NCBI GenBank assembly: GCA_039881045.1
Contig: JAYWVB010000038.1
Location: forward strand, 266,314 to 330,313
Source: Chaetomium olivaceum
Taxonomy: Eukaryota; Ascomycota; Sordariomycetes; Sordariales; Chaetomiaceae
DNA length: 64,000 bases
Reading direction: 5' to 3'
Of this stretch, positions 24,275 to 36,814 are shown in pieces. The position numbers were made by a program, and so were the translations under genes. The notes beneath the pieces were generated by a model, which was not told the origin of the DNA, ran no database searches, and was given only the letters and a program-made list of their open reading frames with translations. Each line of letters starts with the position of its first letter. The first letter of the stretch is position 1.

Positions 24275-26306
24275 CTCGCTGCTGGTTCGACTGCGCTTTG
24301 TCAATTGAAAGTAGGGTTGGCGAAATTGAGCGCGGGCGGATGACGACGGCGACAGAGATGGTCGGGTCGGGATTGAGGGTTTGGAGGTTTGAGTAGGTGG
24401 TTTGAGTGTTCAGAGTGGAAGAATGCAAGCTCCAGGGGTGTGGGAGTCGACCAGTAAAACGGCTGGGCAGGCCGGGACGGATACTGCAGCGAAATGACTA
24501 TCGGAGCGCGGAGTGGAGAGAGGAGAGGCAATGACCGGGGGTATGCCTCGATGCGCAGATCGAGGGTATGGGCGGAAATCTCGAGAGTGACGGCTAGTGA
24601 GGTACTTCTTAAATCAAGCGCGGCCAATTCCCGTGTCAGACCGCGAAGTTCGATGTTCGATGCAGATTGTGGGTTCCGATTTGGGGGGGTGGGAGAAAGG
24701 AGAAAAGAAGGAGGGCCGAAAAGATTTGGTGCAGCGAGCGCGAATGGTCGAAGCTGCTCGACTGGCTGCCCGGCGGACGGGAGACCGGGGCAGATTTGCG
24801 ATTATTATCCTTGCGCTACCTGATTTGGGAATGGATTGGGGGGTAAACGACCGGGGGGTTTGATTCAAGGTTGCAAAGCGCGTTGCAAGCTGCAGCAGCA
24901 GAACGACAACAGGCGAACGGAGGACGCAACGGTTGCAGTTGGTAATGTTTGAATACGCTCGATGAAATACTGTGTTGGGTTGATAATATTTGCCATCATG
25001 GTTACGTATCGTAAGTAGTATGTACCGTAGATACATACTTGACTCCTTCGTGAACAATAAAACCCTTCTCCCTACCACGTAGTTTAAGTTTGAGATACAT
25101 GGTACATTGGCATACCATCTTGGTCAGGCGGTTCCGGGCAGACAACTGCGGAGGCATCCAAAGCGAGCCAGTGCGGATCGAATGAATGACACCTCTTCGA
25201 GGGGGATGGATTGGGAAGCATTGACCAGTTGAGTTGCCCAGTGGGAATTAGCGGGCTCGTCAGCGGGCCAAGAGGTGTTTCCTGCACCACCTCGAACCGA
25301 CATGGGCTTTGCGCACGGAGTCCCTCCCGAGCTCCACGATTGCCAAGCTGTATTTTCTCGAACCCAGAAGGTGGAATCAAATCTTCTTTTTCTCCTTCGG
25401 TTTTCAATTCCGGTTTATCCACAGTTCCACGCAATAGTGGAGGGTGCGAAGATCCCCGGCTAGGGGCCAGCTATTATTTGGTGAGTTGTCCTCGAAGGCT
25501 TCTCAAGGGGGTTCCATCGAAAGGATTGGTAAGAAAAGAAGCAAGAGGCAATGGCAAAAAGTCCGGGACTGGTTGACTGGCTTGCTCAGCAGTGCTTGGG
25601 CCTCGGCCGGCACCTTTCCTTCCCCAGCTGCAGCGCTGCGGCGCACACGGCGAAGCAGGCCGGGGCCGACCTTGTCGGTGAAATTGGCTGTCACTCCCGC
25701 TTGCCTCCGTCCCATTCTCGACCCGGGTCTCACGGCACTACCTAGGTACTGTAGGTACTGTGTAAGGGTATGTCTGTACCTCAGCAGAGTTACCTGCTAC
25801 CAGCGACCAACGATGCCGGCGGCACACTGCGTCGATCTTCTGTCCCCGGTTTTGTACGACGTTTGTTGGCGTCTACGTATCAAGTGCCCGTGGCGAGTGA
25901 CAAGTGTGTACATACATACATGTACCTGCGTACATAGAAACATAGAGATAGACCGGATCTTGGGCTGATCGAGTCTCGATTGTCGCCCAAGCTTTGTTTC
26001 ATCCTCTTATCCATGTCCGTCATCAAGGTATTCGTATCTGAGACAGATTCCTTCGCACCAGATTCCCGATATATCAGCCCGATTGGCGGTACTGGGCTGG
26101 GGATGCACAATAGATCGCCATGATGCAGTGAGTGGCCCATCAGAAGGCGCATCGCACCCACTTCGGCACCGCCCGGCATCCCGCCCTAGAATTAGTGCAT
26201 ACACAGTACTGTGTCGAGCGTAGATTTCAGAGCAAGGCAGATACTGTGTAGATAAGTGAGAAGTAACAACAAGGAAAGACGGTATTTACTTATAGCAGTG
26301 CTCAGA
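24275..26306. other. Divergent 2-kb promoter region between G-beta and the adenosine-deaminase-like gene
   Basis: Both neighbours start outward from here, so it should hold two promoters and 5' UTRs. A repeated 7-bp motif (TAGGTAC/GTACCTA) occurs near 25740-25760. Such motifs are scattered elsewhere in the window's intergenic DNA. Plus-strand open frames around 25444-25968 have no domain. No RNA gene recognised. Confidence 0.45.
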
Positions 26307-27877
26307 ATGCCCGACCACGCCGACTCCAATGCTGCGGTGCTTGACTACGTGGCACTCCCTAAGATCGAGGCATGTAGTTACTTTATTTCTCCGTCCTTAC
26401 TTGTAGTAACAACACCATACCTCACTACCCGTCCCCGACTAACACCGCATCCCCAACTCACAGCTCCATGCCCACCTCAGCGGCAGCATCAGTCGACAAT
26501 GTCTCCACGAGGTCTGGCTTACCAAGAAAGCCGCGGGCGAAACAGACCTGCAAGATCCCCTCGTTGAGATGCCCCCAGACAAACACGACTACGACCTCAA
26601 GACGTAGGGCCCTCCCGACCCAAATACACCACCCCTTTCCCCCTGAACCAAAAAAACTGAAAAACATAAACAACCAAACTAAACCTCCATATCACCCCCT
26701 ATCAGCTTCTTCCCCCTCTTCTCCTCCTACATCTACAACCTGATCAACGACGCCGCCACCCTGCGCTACACCACCCTCGCCGTGCTCCGTGACTTTGCCG
26801 CCGACGGCGTCGTCTACCTCGAGCTGCGCACCACCCCGCGTGCCATGCCTGCCGCTGGCCTGACCGAGGCCGGCTACGTGCAGGCCATTCTCGACGCCAT
26901 CGCCGAGTATGAGCGGGATCCCCAGTCTGAGGGAGATGGGGCCGCGGTGGGGTTGAGGACCAAGTTGATCCTTTCGGTGCGTTTTTATCTACAGCTACAC
27001 CTGCCCCCGTTTTCTTCTTTCCCTTGTACATGTACATCCCCCGTTTCATTCCAGTCAGGGAGGGGTCAGGGGAGATAGAGAAACAAAAAACCAGGTCAAC
27101 TGAGCGGGGGTGTTGACATCAGGGTTACGCACCCACCAACTCTTAGGTCGACCGGCGCCACACCCCCGCGCAAGCGGCGCGGGTCCTCTCTCTGGCCAAG
27201 CAGTTCCTAGGCCGCGGTGTCGTGGGCATAGACCTGTGCGGGGACCCGGCGACGCCCCTGGACCCGGCGGCGCTGGCGCCCGTCTTCGAGGAGGCCAGGC
27301 GCGTGCCCGGCCTGGGCATGACGCTGCACTTTGCCGAGGCCGAGTGCTCCGCTAGTGACGCCGAGCTGGACATGCTGCTGGGGTGGCGGCCGGATCGGAT
27401 TGGGCATGTGATCTGTGTGAGTGAACGGGTGAGGCGGGAGATTATGCAGAGGCCCGGGATTGGGCTGGAGCTGTGTCTCAGCTGCAATGTGCATGCTGGG
27501 ATGGTGTGTGGAGGGTTTGAGGGCCAGTAAGTCTACGTTTATGCCTCAGTTGTTTCCTGACAGGGACATGCTGACGAGGGGAAGCCACTTCGGAGAGTGG
27601 TGGAAGGTCCAGGAGACTGTGGTGGCATTGAGCGTGAGTTCTGCCCACCGAAGCCGTGTTCTGACTCGGGTGTCGGACCATTGCTGACAGCTGCCCTTCG
27701 CAGACGGACGACGTGGGCGTCTTTGAAAGCCCACTGTCTAACGAGTATGCCCTCGTAGCCCAGCACTTCGGGCTCAACAGGACCCAGATTTGTGCATTGG
27801 TGAGAAGAGGGGTGGATATCATCTTCGGAGGAGAAGAGGAGAAGAGGAGATTGAGGGACATTCTCTGGAGGGAGTGA
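26307..27877 (+). CDS. Adenosine-deaminase-like protein (ADAL/N6-methyl-AMP deaminase type)
   Basis: This is a zinc-dependent deaminase of the amidohydrolase superfamily. The ADAL branch acts on N6-methyl-AMP or adenosine-type purines in the cytosol. Six exons are 26307-26369, 26464-26603, 26706-26976, 27147-27526, 27585-27633 and 27704-27877, giving 358 residues with all phases in agreement. The metal-binding motif LPKIE/LHAHLSGS is split by intron 1. Other motifs are VDRRHTPAQA, GIDLCGDP, TLHFAEAE, DRIGH, LCLSCNV and the catalytic TDDVGVFESPLSNEY followed by HFGLNRTQI. Intron 1 begins GCATGT rather than GT. The split between KIE and LHAH leaves no alternative donor, so this appears to be a GC-AG intron. 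It is convergent with the Fzo1 gene. Confidence 0.9.
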
Positions 27878-28442
27878 GGAACGCCGCTTCACAGATACGG
27901 ACTGATATCGACTGAAGTCAGTTTCCAATGTAGAGCATTGTCATGATGTCACTCGGCCTCACCGGATGACGGGACAGGATTAGTAGTGTGTAGTTGAGGT
28001 GAGACACGAGGAAGAATCGGAGGACTAGTAGAAGGCGTTGGAGCCGAAGGCAAAAGCAAGACAAGAGAAAAGGAAAATCAGAAGGAGAACGCAAAGAGAC
28101 TCCGAAGCAAGCAAGTCGAAGTCATCAATGGGCAAGTCAGAAGGTCATCAATCACTATGTAGCCTAAACCTCACAATCCCAATGCTATGCGCTCGTTCAA
28201 TCATAAAACAACCTGCTATGCACTACTGACAGTAAAAAACAAACGAGTGGAGTCTCGTAGGTCATGTATGTGACTCAACCTTTCCCCAACCTCCCGAGCT
28301 AGGGGAATCAATAAAGCAATCGTTACCACGCCAGGGCCCTACCATCATTTCGATGACATCAATCATTTGGCCCGTTGCCACCTCTTTTTCTTAGCCTAGA
28401 AAACCCTCAACGCCATACCCAACATCCATCGAGAACTCGCCC
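27878..28442. other. Convergent 3' region between the ADAL and Fzo1 genes
   Basis: This holds the 3' UTRs of two convergent genes. It is purine-rich around 28030-28110 on the plus strand. No gene is visible. Confidence 0.5.
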
Positions 28443-31312
28443 CTAGAAGCCGCCCTGAGCGCCAGGGGGATGCGCATCCAGGTCCACGGTCTCGACCTGG
28501 CGGCGCTGATGGGCGCTCCTCTGGACGAGGTTGCCAAAGTATCGAAGGGCGTCGCTGCTTTCTTTGCGTACCTTGACCGTCTCATCGCGGCGGGTATCGA
28601 GCTGCTCGACGGAGCGCTGTAGGCCGACCCGGAGAGAGTTGGCGGGGATGAGGAGGACCTTGCGCACGGTGCCAGAGATGCGGTGACTGTTGGAGTGGAC
28701 GTAGTCCAATGCCGCAAGCTGGGCTGAGATCTTGGCATTCAGCCGGTGCGGGAGTGAGTGAGGGATCTGGCTGAGAACATAGAAGGCCATAGCCGCCGCT
28801 TCAATGGTTGGTCAGCATGGAGAACAAAGTCGTAGAAACATTGGGATCAATAACTTACCTGCGGTGATTACACCAGGAATAATCAGCCGGCGCAAATTGT
28901 CACTCCCCAACACCTGAGCAACGCGGAGAGCGATGTTCATCTGGCCGTACCCGCTGATCACACCGGTGCCGACCACGCCAGCGACAGTCAACGCCATGCC
29001 GGCCTTTTCCTCTTTCTGGAGGAGCGTGGACCAATCCACAAAGTCCCAGAATTCCGTGGAGATATCCACTTGGCGCGCCAGGGCATGCTTCTTGTGTTGG
29101 AACATGACGTCCGACTTGAAGTTGAGGTTCTCGTAGTCGTTCCCTAGGTGGCGGAGGCCAAGCTGCTTGATCATATTGACACCGGAGACGGTCTTGGTGC
29201 GGGCCTGTTCCTCGCATTGTACTACTGAGGCTGCGATCTGGGAGAGCATAGCCTCTTTGAGGTCGTCGGCATATTGGAATGCGCTAAACACACCGGGGTA
29301 CGTGATTCCGAGGTTCCCTTCCCCTGCTTGAGCGATGGCCGAGTTGATGGTTGAGCGGGAGTAGTCGTACACGTCCTTGCAGGTCTTTTCGATGGTCTGG
29401 TCAATCTTCTCACTGATCTCCGTCCTTGCTCGCCTGCTTGATTCGAGTTGGGGTTCGAGCTCCTGTAGCTCCTTGTTGACCCGGTCGAACTCGGATTGGG
29501 CGACTTCTGAGTTGACGGTAGCCAGCACATTCACGTCGTTTAGAATGTTCATTAGGTACGTCTTTGCCGGAGCCAACTTGGAGCGTGCGCGCTTCTCCAA
29601 GACGAACCTGCGCAGGGACTGCTCCAGAGCAGAGAAGTCTCGCTCCATCTCCTTATTCTTGCCCTTTCCTTTCGGATCGTCATCCCCAGGATCGTCAAAC
29701 CCGCCGCCGCCACTGGCACTCCCGGAACTACCGCCACCGGGGCCGCCGGGACCGCCGGGAGGGGCGCGCGCGACGGGGATGGCCGTGCTTGATACGAAGT
29801 GCACTAGTTCAGCGGACTCCTTGAACGTGTCAGGGCTCAGAGTCCTGATCTGGTTGAGGATCAGTTTCTGGCACCGCTCCTTATCCCGGATCGTATCGTA
29901 GCCGTTCACGACGACAAAGAGATATGCCTTTTCGGCAGCCGCGGCCCTGATGAACTCGGTCGAGGTCTGGGTGAAATGGTTGGTGGCAGAGACGACGAAC
30001 ACGACGACGTCAATTTCCTCCTGTCGTGCAAAGATGGCTGTGGTTTTGGTGGTGTCCATGTTGAGACCCGGGCATCGATAAGTGCAATGTCCACGACACC
30101 GTTGTTGAGGAGCGACTCGTCAATGGTCCGGGCATCCTTGACATAGACCTTGCATTGCAGATACATCTCGTTGTCCACGACGATCTTTTCCAGTTGCTGC
30201 AAGGAGAAGACGTCGTAGGTTGTTTCGTCGTGCCGGTCGTAGATGGTATTTTTATGAACGGCGTGAACCTCTTCAATGCCACAGTTCTCCCTTGCATCAA
30301 GCACCTCGCAGAAAATGCTCGTACAGGGCTGCTGGTCCTCGGGGAGAATTTTCCGCCGCAGCAATGCGTTACAGAAAGTCGATTTCCCCGCGTTGAGGTC
30401 GCCCGTCACTAGCACCTTGCTTGACGTATCTTCTATGCGTTCCCGGAGGGACTGGAGATGCTTAATGCTCGACTGGATCTTGCCGTCTAGTAGCGAGGCG
30501 ATCGAGCTCTTCTCCAACGAATGAACCAACTCGGCCTGATTTAGAGCGCCAAGCTTCAGGTCCAGCTTCAGCACCGAAAACTCCTGGGCAATTTGAGGGC
30601 TGACGAGCCGCGGCTCGGCGGTAGACGACCTATTTTCGGCGGCTGTGCTCGATTCGGCTGCGGCGTCTTCGAGTGAGGTCATGGCTCGCCGGAGCATAGG
30701 GACTGGTGCAGCGAAGGATGATGCGGAGGCGAGATCCCCAGCGGTCGAAAAGGTCTGATGAATGCCAGGCCTCGAGGCCGAGTTCGAAGGTGTGTCGAGC
30801 GCAACGCGCTGCACTGACGGGTAGTGGGCGGGCCATATTGTGTTCTTGTCCTGCAACTCTTTCAAAAGCTCTACGACGGTGCTAATGGCCCGGCCGAGGG
30901 TTGCTCGGTGCTGATTGTACCAGAGTTGCTGAACAGCGCTCGCCTGGCTGCGATGATTGGCGGTGATGCCGTTCGAGGAGGAAGCATGGGCATGCATCGG
31001 CCTGTCTGCATGGATGGCGGAATCCCAAGTCGAGGCGCTGGGGCCGGAGATGGATGGGCTGATCTCGTCACCCACAATGCTACCGCCGTAGCCCGAATCT
31101 TGCTCGAGCATCGCCTGAAGATGGGCGGCATATTGTGGTGACGAACCGTTGCCGACAGTCATGTAACCCGGAACAGCTGATGCCGTTGGGGCAACTGGAG
31201 CGGGCGGGTGGCTCGAACTCGACGCGTTTTCGAATTCGTCATTGTCGTCGCCGCCGTTACGTCGTCGTCTCCGGGCCGACTTGCCCTTTGGCGAAAAATA
31301 CTCCTGGCTCAT
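28443..31312 (-). CDS. FZO1: Mitofusin Fzo1, outer-membrane fusion GTPase, with one apparent frameshift
   Basis: This dynamin-family GTPase of the mitochondrial outer membrane drives mitochondrial fusion. Exons on the minus strand are 31312-28859 and 28798-28443. The first 240 residues are low-complexity. The P-loop GDLNAGKST is at about 304-312, followed by TSIFCEV (switch I region). The frame breaks at the G3 DxxG motif (30067-30073). The sequence reads DIALIDAR, but one extra C in the CCC run would give DAPG followed by LNMDTTKTTAIFARQEEIDVVVFVVS in the downstream frame. With that base the exons total 2,811 nt, or 936 residues. Later parts include the G4-like VVNGYD, heptad coiled-coil regions and a hydrophobic pair (LTVAGVVGTGVISG; LIIPGVITAAAMAFYVL) that would cross the membrane. 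Its neighbour Vps2 is divergent across 551 bp. Confidence 0.93.
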
Positions 31313-31863
31313 TGCGGATGGTGAGCTTAGCAGAGTGGGCGGATGAAGCTGATGAAGAGTCGGGTATTAGGTGTAGATCATAATCGGAATCGCGGGGTCG
31401 GGTGCTGTCGGGCTCTCTCTCGTTCTCCTCGCACACCGTTTCGGATGAACTTGAACATTCGAGTTGACAAAATGTGAGCCACTTTCCGCTACCCAAGCAG
31501 GGATCGGCTCCGGCAGACCCGCAGTGATCTCATGCAAACCCGTTTCAAGTTCATGCATATCAGCCCAATCGATTTAGAAAAGAATATGCAATAAAGCAAT
31601 AATTTAAGATCGCGGGGCTGTTAGCCTTATCCTTGTGGCTTGGCGCCGCGTGCACTGGCTGGCTTCCATGTCGTTGCCTTGTTGGACGCGCGCTGCCTTG
31701 GCCACACTCCCAAGATACCTATGTTCTTGACGAAGCGCCGTCTTGGCCCAGCAATTCGCTCGATTTCTCTCTTCCGCACCAATTTCTCACCTTCTCGCCC
31801 TATTCAGCACACATCCGAGTTCGTTTCCGATTTCACAAACCGACAAGGTCACCAGCGGTCAAC
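31313..31863. promoter_or_regulatory. Divergent promoter region between FZO1 and VPS2
   Basis: The two genes start outward from this 551-bp stretch, which must contain both promoters and 5' UTRs. It includes an AT-rich patch near 31570-31610. No specific operator can be named from the sequence alone. Confidence 0.5.
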
Positions 31864-32786
31864 ATGAATGTCAGCATTTCCCATTGTCTCATTCCGACAA
31901 GGCTGAAGAAGCTGAGGCTGACCTCGCCCGCAGATCTTGGAATGGGCCTTTGGCAAGCGCATCACGCCCGCAGAGCGTTTGCGCAAGAACCAGCGACTTC
32001 TTGACAAGGCCATAAGAGAGTTGATCAACAGCGCGTCAAACTGGAGAAGCAAGAGAAGGCACTCGTCACCCAGATTCGTCAGAGCGCGCAAAAGGGTCAA
32101 ATGGGTGCATGCAAGGTCCAAGCAAAAGATTTGGTCCGTACTAGGAGGTATGTGGCATTCATGCCAGCGTTTTTCGAGCGGGTTTTGACAATCCGCAACT
32201 AGATATGTTGAAAAGTTCTATGGGATGAGGAGTCAACTCCAAAAAGTCTCCCTCCGTCTCCAGGTTAGTGCTCCCCACACGACGAGACACTTGTCGCTGT
32301 TCGCTGACGTGGCATTGCCCTATAGACATACCGCACAAACGAACAAATGATGCAGGCAATGAAAGGAGCGACGATGGCTCTCGGCAGCATGAACCGTACG
32401 ATGAACCTCCCCTCCCTCCAGCGCATTGCTATGGAATTCGAGCGCGAGAACGACATCATGGAACAACGACAGGAAATGATGGATGATGTTATGGACGATG
32501 CCATGGATGTCGGCCTCGAAGAAGAAGGCGATGAGGTGGTGGAACAGGTATTGGAAGAAATCGGGGTGGACTTGAGCCAATCGGTAGGCGTGCTCCCAGC
32601 ATCAGAAGCTCCTTATGTGGTTCTTTTACTTACTCTATTAATGTTTAGCTCGGCGAGACCCCGTCGGGATTGCAGTCAGCTACTGTGCCAGAAACCAAGA
32701 TTGCTCAAGCGGTTGGTGGTGGTGGGGGCGGAGCCGACCCTGGCGACGATGATCTCCAAGCACGGCTTGACAGCCTACGACGCTGA
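31864..32786 (+). CDS. VPS2: ESCRT-III subunit Vps2/Did4 (CHMP2), with one apparent frameshift
   Basis: Vps2 caps ESCRT-III filaments on endosomes and recruits Vps4. Exons are 31864-31869 (ATG AAT only), 31934-32147, 32203-32263, 32326-32583 and 32649-32786. The basic N-terminal helix reads MN/ILEWAFGKRITPAERLRKN, followed by long Snf7-family helices (QMGACKVQAKDLVRTRRYVEKFYGMRS; MALGSMNRTMNLPSLQ; FERENDIMEQRQEMMDD). An acidic linker precedes the MIT-interacting motif at the C-terminus (DDDLQARLDSLRR), with leucines spaced as in MIM1. The frame breaks near 32021-32024: TTGATCAAC should be TTGGATCAAC to give RELDQQRVKLEKQ. Adding one G yields 225 residues and consistent phase. The first exon holds only two codons, a feature worth noting for gene finders. 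Confidence 0.92.
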
Positions 32787-34330
32787 ATGCGGCTCTACTC
32801 TTCGGATGACACGTTATGCCGTAACGACCCACCCATCGTACAAATGTCGGGTTACAGGAACAAGGCCGAGGACCCCAGGAAACGACCCCGGGAAACGAGC
32901 CCATTTACGAACCAAACTAGACGTCCGACCTCGGAACTCTACCGAGGCCAACGCTGGGTCGAGGCGCTACTTCGTTCCGCGCAACGCCGACCCTTTTGCC
33001 GCATTGGGGAATAGATCATGGCCCGGCTTGGTTGTAGGAGGATAGGGAGAATGTTGGTTGGGAGTTAAGGTGCAACGGATTTGGTGGTTTTTCTTTTCGG
33101 AGGACGATCTGCTGGGGCCTGGTCCGCTCTCCCTGGGTACCTACCTATCAATGACGAAGTGGGCTTGGTACCTTGCCGGCCCGGGTTGGGTAAGAGCCGA
33201 ATGGGACCTGCTCCAGGCACCGGGCCCTGTTTTCTGGCCCAGTACGATGGGGTCCTCTGCTGGCTTGCAGACATTTGAAGCACAGGCGCGGTATGCTTGG
33301 TGACAAGCCATAATAAACAAGATGTATTGTTTTGAGTTTCGTGGAAGGGAAAGCAGATGTTGGGATGCTGTCTCCCACGAGGTAGCTCCTCCTCGTACTG
33401 CTTACACTTGGGCGCTTGGCTCTTTGCCAGCTCGACTTCAGTAGCTCTGCTGGCCCCAACAGAGCAACACATCAGCATCAATTCACGGAAAGATCCACCT
33501 TCTTCTCTGCTGATGTCATTGTCTGCTCCAAATTCAGGGTTAACGAGGACCCTTTGCCCCACCTTGCTAAGCGTGTGCACAGCCCTGTCGTATCATGAAA
33601 TGCCCCGCTGCCCGCCCCAGAACCGGCGCCGTAGCGGAACCCGGAAGGCCTCAGATTGACGCAGCTGGGCCGCCCGCCCCTCAGGTACTGGGCAGTCTCG
33701 GCCAAGCGCTCACTCGACTTGACCACAGCGCCATCGGGTTGTTAGGCGGACTCATAGCTTCTTCCCATTTCCAGGTCTTCTCTCGTCATCCCACGTATAA
33801 TACTTTTACCTATCACTACGGTACCAAACAAAAACTGCCCCTTTCTCGCAAATACACATCCTAGGTTGTGCGCGCTTCCATAGTCTTGCAGCCTGTGCAT
33901 TACATCATCCGACCGCATCATCAGACCCCTCATCCAAAACCAGGCACCCCAAGCCACCAACCGCTCCAACGACACGGGCCAACCGAGTCGGGTCGAACTC
34001 GAGAAAACATATCCCGGCGGTAACGCCCACAAACAACTGCTTTTTGCAGATTGGAAGCGACAAGCGGGGCGTTTTGCGTTTTACGATAATCGTCGTTAAC
34101 GAACCGAACCACCTTGGACAGTCTCCTTAAGGCCGCGCCCTCGGGTTCCAACGTCCCGTTCTGACGCTCCGGTCCGACATAACCACCCATCGGCGATCCG
34201 ATCTATCGCGAGCACCTTGCGCAGCTCTCCCGGTTCTCGGTTTCCTATTCTCCCAACAATTTATTCACCCACCAACCTGGCAGGCAGCAAGCGCCGCAGT
34301 CTCTCCTCTCAGGGAGGTCTGCTGAATAGG
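32787..34330. other. Intergenic region upstream of the PP2C gene
   Basis: This holds the VPS2 3' UTR and the promoter and 5' UTR of the phosphatase gene. The phosphatase frame remains open from about 34217 to its first ATG at 34331, so some of this could be coding if an upstream exon exists. Other open frames show nothing recognisable. Confidence 0.45.
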
Positions 34331-36240
34331 ATGTTTGGCTCCAACTCCGGAGGCTCAAAAACCGAGAAGCCCGAAGCAAGCGCTGTTCCCGATCCGTCGT
34401 CTGCCGCCCAAAAGGACAAGCCCGATAGCAAGTCGCCGTCCCCGGAGAAGGAACCTGGCGGCGCTGACCGTTCCTCCCCGTCCCCGGCCAAATCCCCGGA
34501 TCAGGCCGCCAGCGGTGAAAAGCGGAGCGGAAATGGCAGCCCTCCGAGTGCGGGCAGCTCGGCGGAGCAGAAGAAACGACGGAGCACTGGGGTGAGCGGC
34601 AAAGCCAGCAGCCTGATAGCCCAAGCCAAAAACACCCTTTTTACTCAAGTCGGGACTCGTGCCAACCACGATCTGGGTGCTGACTCAAAGTCGTCTAACC
34701 AGACTCCCCTGCAGAAGCTGGGCAAGCAGGACCAGGCTCTTGCCGTGCCCCAGGGCCAGCATAACAATGCTGCTGGCGAGTCGCTTCCTGGCTCTCGATC
34801 TACCTTCCGAGTCGGCGTCTGGGAGGATAGGAACAAAAAGTGTAGGCGAACTATGGAGGATACCCACGCCTTCCTCTACAACTTCCTCCACACCCCAGCG
34901 CCCGCGCTCGGGACGGAGAGTGGCGGCCAGGCTCAAGCCCAGGCCAAAAGCGCCGTCGTCGCTGGCGAAGGAGACGATGGGTCTGGCCAGGAACCGGACA
35001 TGATAGAAACCGACAACGGGTATTTCGCCATCTTCGACGGGCACGCGGGCACGTTTGCGGCGGATTGGTGCGGGAAGAAACTGCATATAATACTGGAAGA
35101 AATAATTCGGAAACACCCGAATGCTCCTATACCGGAGCTCCTCGACCAGACGTTTACTACCGTCGACGAGCAGTTGGAGAAACTACCCCTGAAAAACAGT
35201 GGCTGCACGGCCGCCATCGCTGTGCTCCGCTGGGAAGACCGGGTGCCGAGCGCCTTGTCCGCGACCGGATCCCAGGCTATCGCGCCGGCCCTCGCCAAGG
35301 CGGCCGAGGAGGCTTCCAAGTCCGAGGAGTCGTCCACTCTCGCCGCTCCGGAGGCGACTCATGCGAAGCTAAAGAGTGCGGCCGTCAGACAGCGCGTTCT
35401 CTATACTGCCAACGTCGGGGATGCTCGGATCATTCTGTGCCGCCAGGGGAAGGCACTGCGCTTATCGTACGATCATAAGGGTAGCGACGAGAACGAGGGG
35501 AAACGTATCACGAACGCTGGAGGGCTGATATTGAATAACCGCGTCAATGGTGTTCTTGCTGTCACCCGCGCCCTCGGTGACACGTACATGAAGGACCTGG
35601 TAACGGGACACCCTTATACCACTGAGACCGTCATCCAGCCGGACCTGGACGAGTTCATCATTATTGCCTGCGATGGAGTGAGTGAATCTTGAAACATGCG
35701 CGGAGACTGAACACGTGCTAACTGCTGGAATAGCTTTGGGACGTTTGCTCGGACCAAGACGCAGTCGATCTCGTCCGTAATGTACAAGACCCGGCCGCGG
35801 CGGCCAAGCTTTTAGTCGATCATGCCCTCTCGCGCTTCAGCACCGACAATCTGTCTTGCATGATTGTCCGGCTTGACAAGCAAGCCCTCCTTGAAAACCA
35901 GAATAACAAGGAGAAGGCCATCGGCGTGGAGGGCGACGCTACCACCGTTTCGGGCAAGGTTAGCGAGGCGGAGAAGATTCTCAAGACCACGCAAGCCAAG
36001 ATTGCCGAGGCCGGCGCTGAGCCGGTGGGCGTCTCCGCGAGCAACAGCGGCAAGGGGCACGATCCCTCTCAGGTGGAGGATGGGGATAAGGGCTTCGTCC
36101 CCACGGTGATCGAGGGCCCCGTGGAGGAGGAACCGGCTTCTATTGAAGAGTCACCCGAGGTGGCTTTGCCCATCGCGGAGGATATGCAGGTGGATTCTCC
36201 GGCGGACACGGCGAACGACGCGGCGCCGAAGAGTACCTAG
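34331..36240 (+). CDS. PTC1: Type 2C protein phosphatase, Ptc1-like
   Basis: This Mg/Mn-dependent Ser/Thr phosphatase (PPM family) resembles Ptc1, which down-regulates MAP-kinase pathways such as HOG and the cell-wall route. Exons are 34331-35677 and 35734-36240, giving 617 residues. A Ser/Pro/Lys-rich N-terminus of about 180 residues precedes the catalytic domain. Its motifs are [18 protein letters not shown], the metal-binding [77 protein letters not shown] and [12 protein letters not shown], which is the order expected of PPM enzymes. Two insertions (Gly/Gln-rich near 240 and an Ala/Glu-rich loop near 360) enlarge it compared with yeast Ptc1. The acidic C-terminal tail is about 130 residues. 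The first ATG in frame is 34331, but the upstream frame stays open, so an extra 5' exon cannot be excluded. Confidence 0.92.
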
Positions 36241-36814
36241 AGGAGACCAGCGCTTCTGCGTCGTCTGAGACCCTCGCGGTGGTTTGGGACCAGGTGAGGA
36301 GCTTGGGCTTTTATATACGGGAACTTCGCTCTATTTGTATGGTAGAGTGCTCTAGCGGAGCAATGTTTTGAGCAGCTGGGCAACAGGGAGGCAAACGTTT
36401 GCTGTCATGTTTATCATTGCGGGGCGGGGGTAGGATAGCACAGGCATCGCTTTTTTTGCAGCATGACAAGGGCAGCTCTGCGAATACTTGTTTAACAGAA
36501 TCAGGAGCACGCAGGCGGAACTGGGTTCCAAACGTTTTGGCTTGCTTGTTATTTTGTAGGCTAGGTGTGTAGGCATGCAACGATGGAAGGGCGGTATTGT
36601 GATTTGGCCAAGGCGTCGTTTTTGCTTGATGTTTAAGTCAGTTTCCGAGTAGTGTCGAGAATATGGAGGGCGTCTCCTTGTTGCAAGTATAGTTCGTTGA
36701 TCCGCTCCAGACTTATTACTTCCCCCCTCCCACGAAGGCAGGTAATCATCATCTGTCTAAAACACCCACAGATATACAATGACAATGACTTCCGCAATAA
36801 GTTTATACAGCGTA
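36241..36814. other. Intergenic DNA left of the transposon
   Basis: This is the 3' UTR of the phosphatase gene plus spacer up to the TA target site of the pogo element. No gene is visible. Confidence 0.5.

Noticed and set aside
25444..25968. 174-codon plus-strand frame upstream of the deaminase gene
   Set aside because: Low-complexity composition, no recognisable domain and located in a divergent promoter region.
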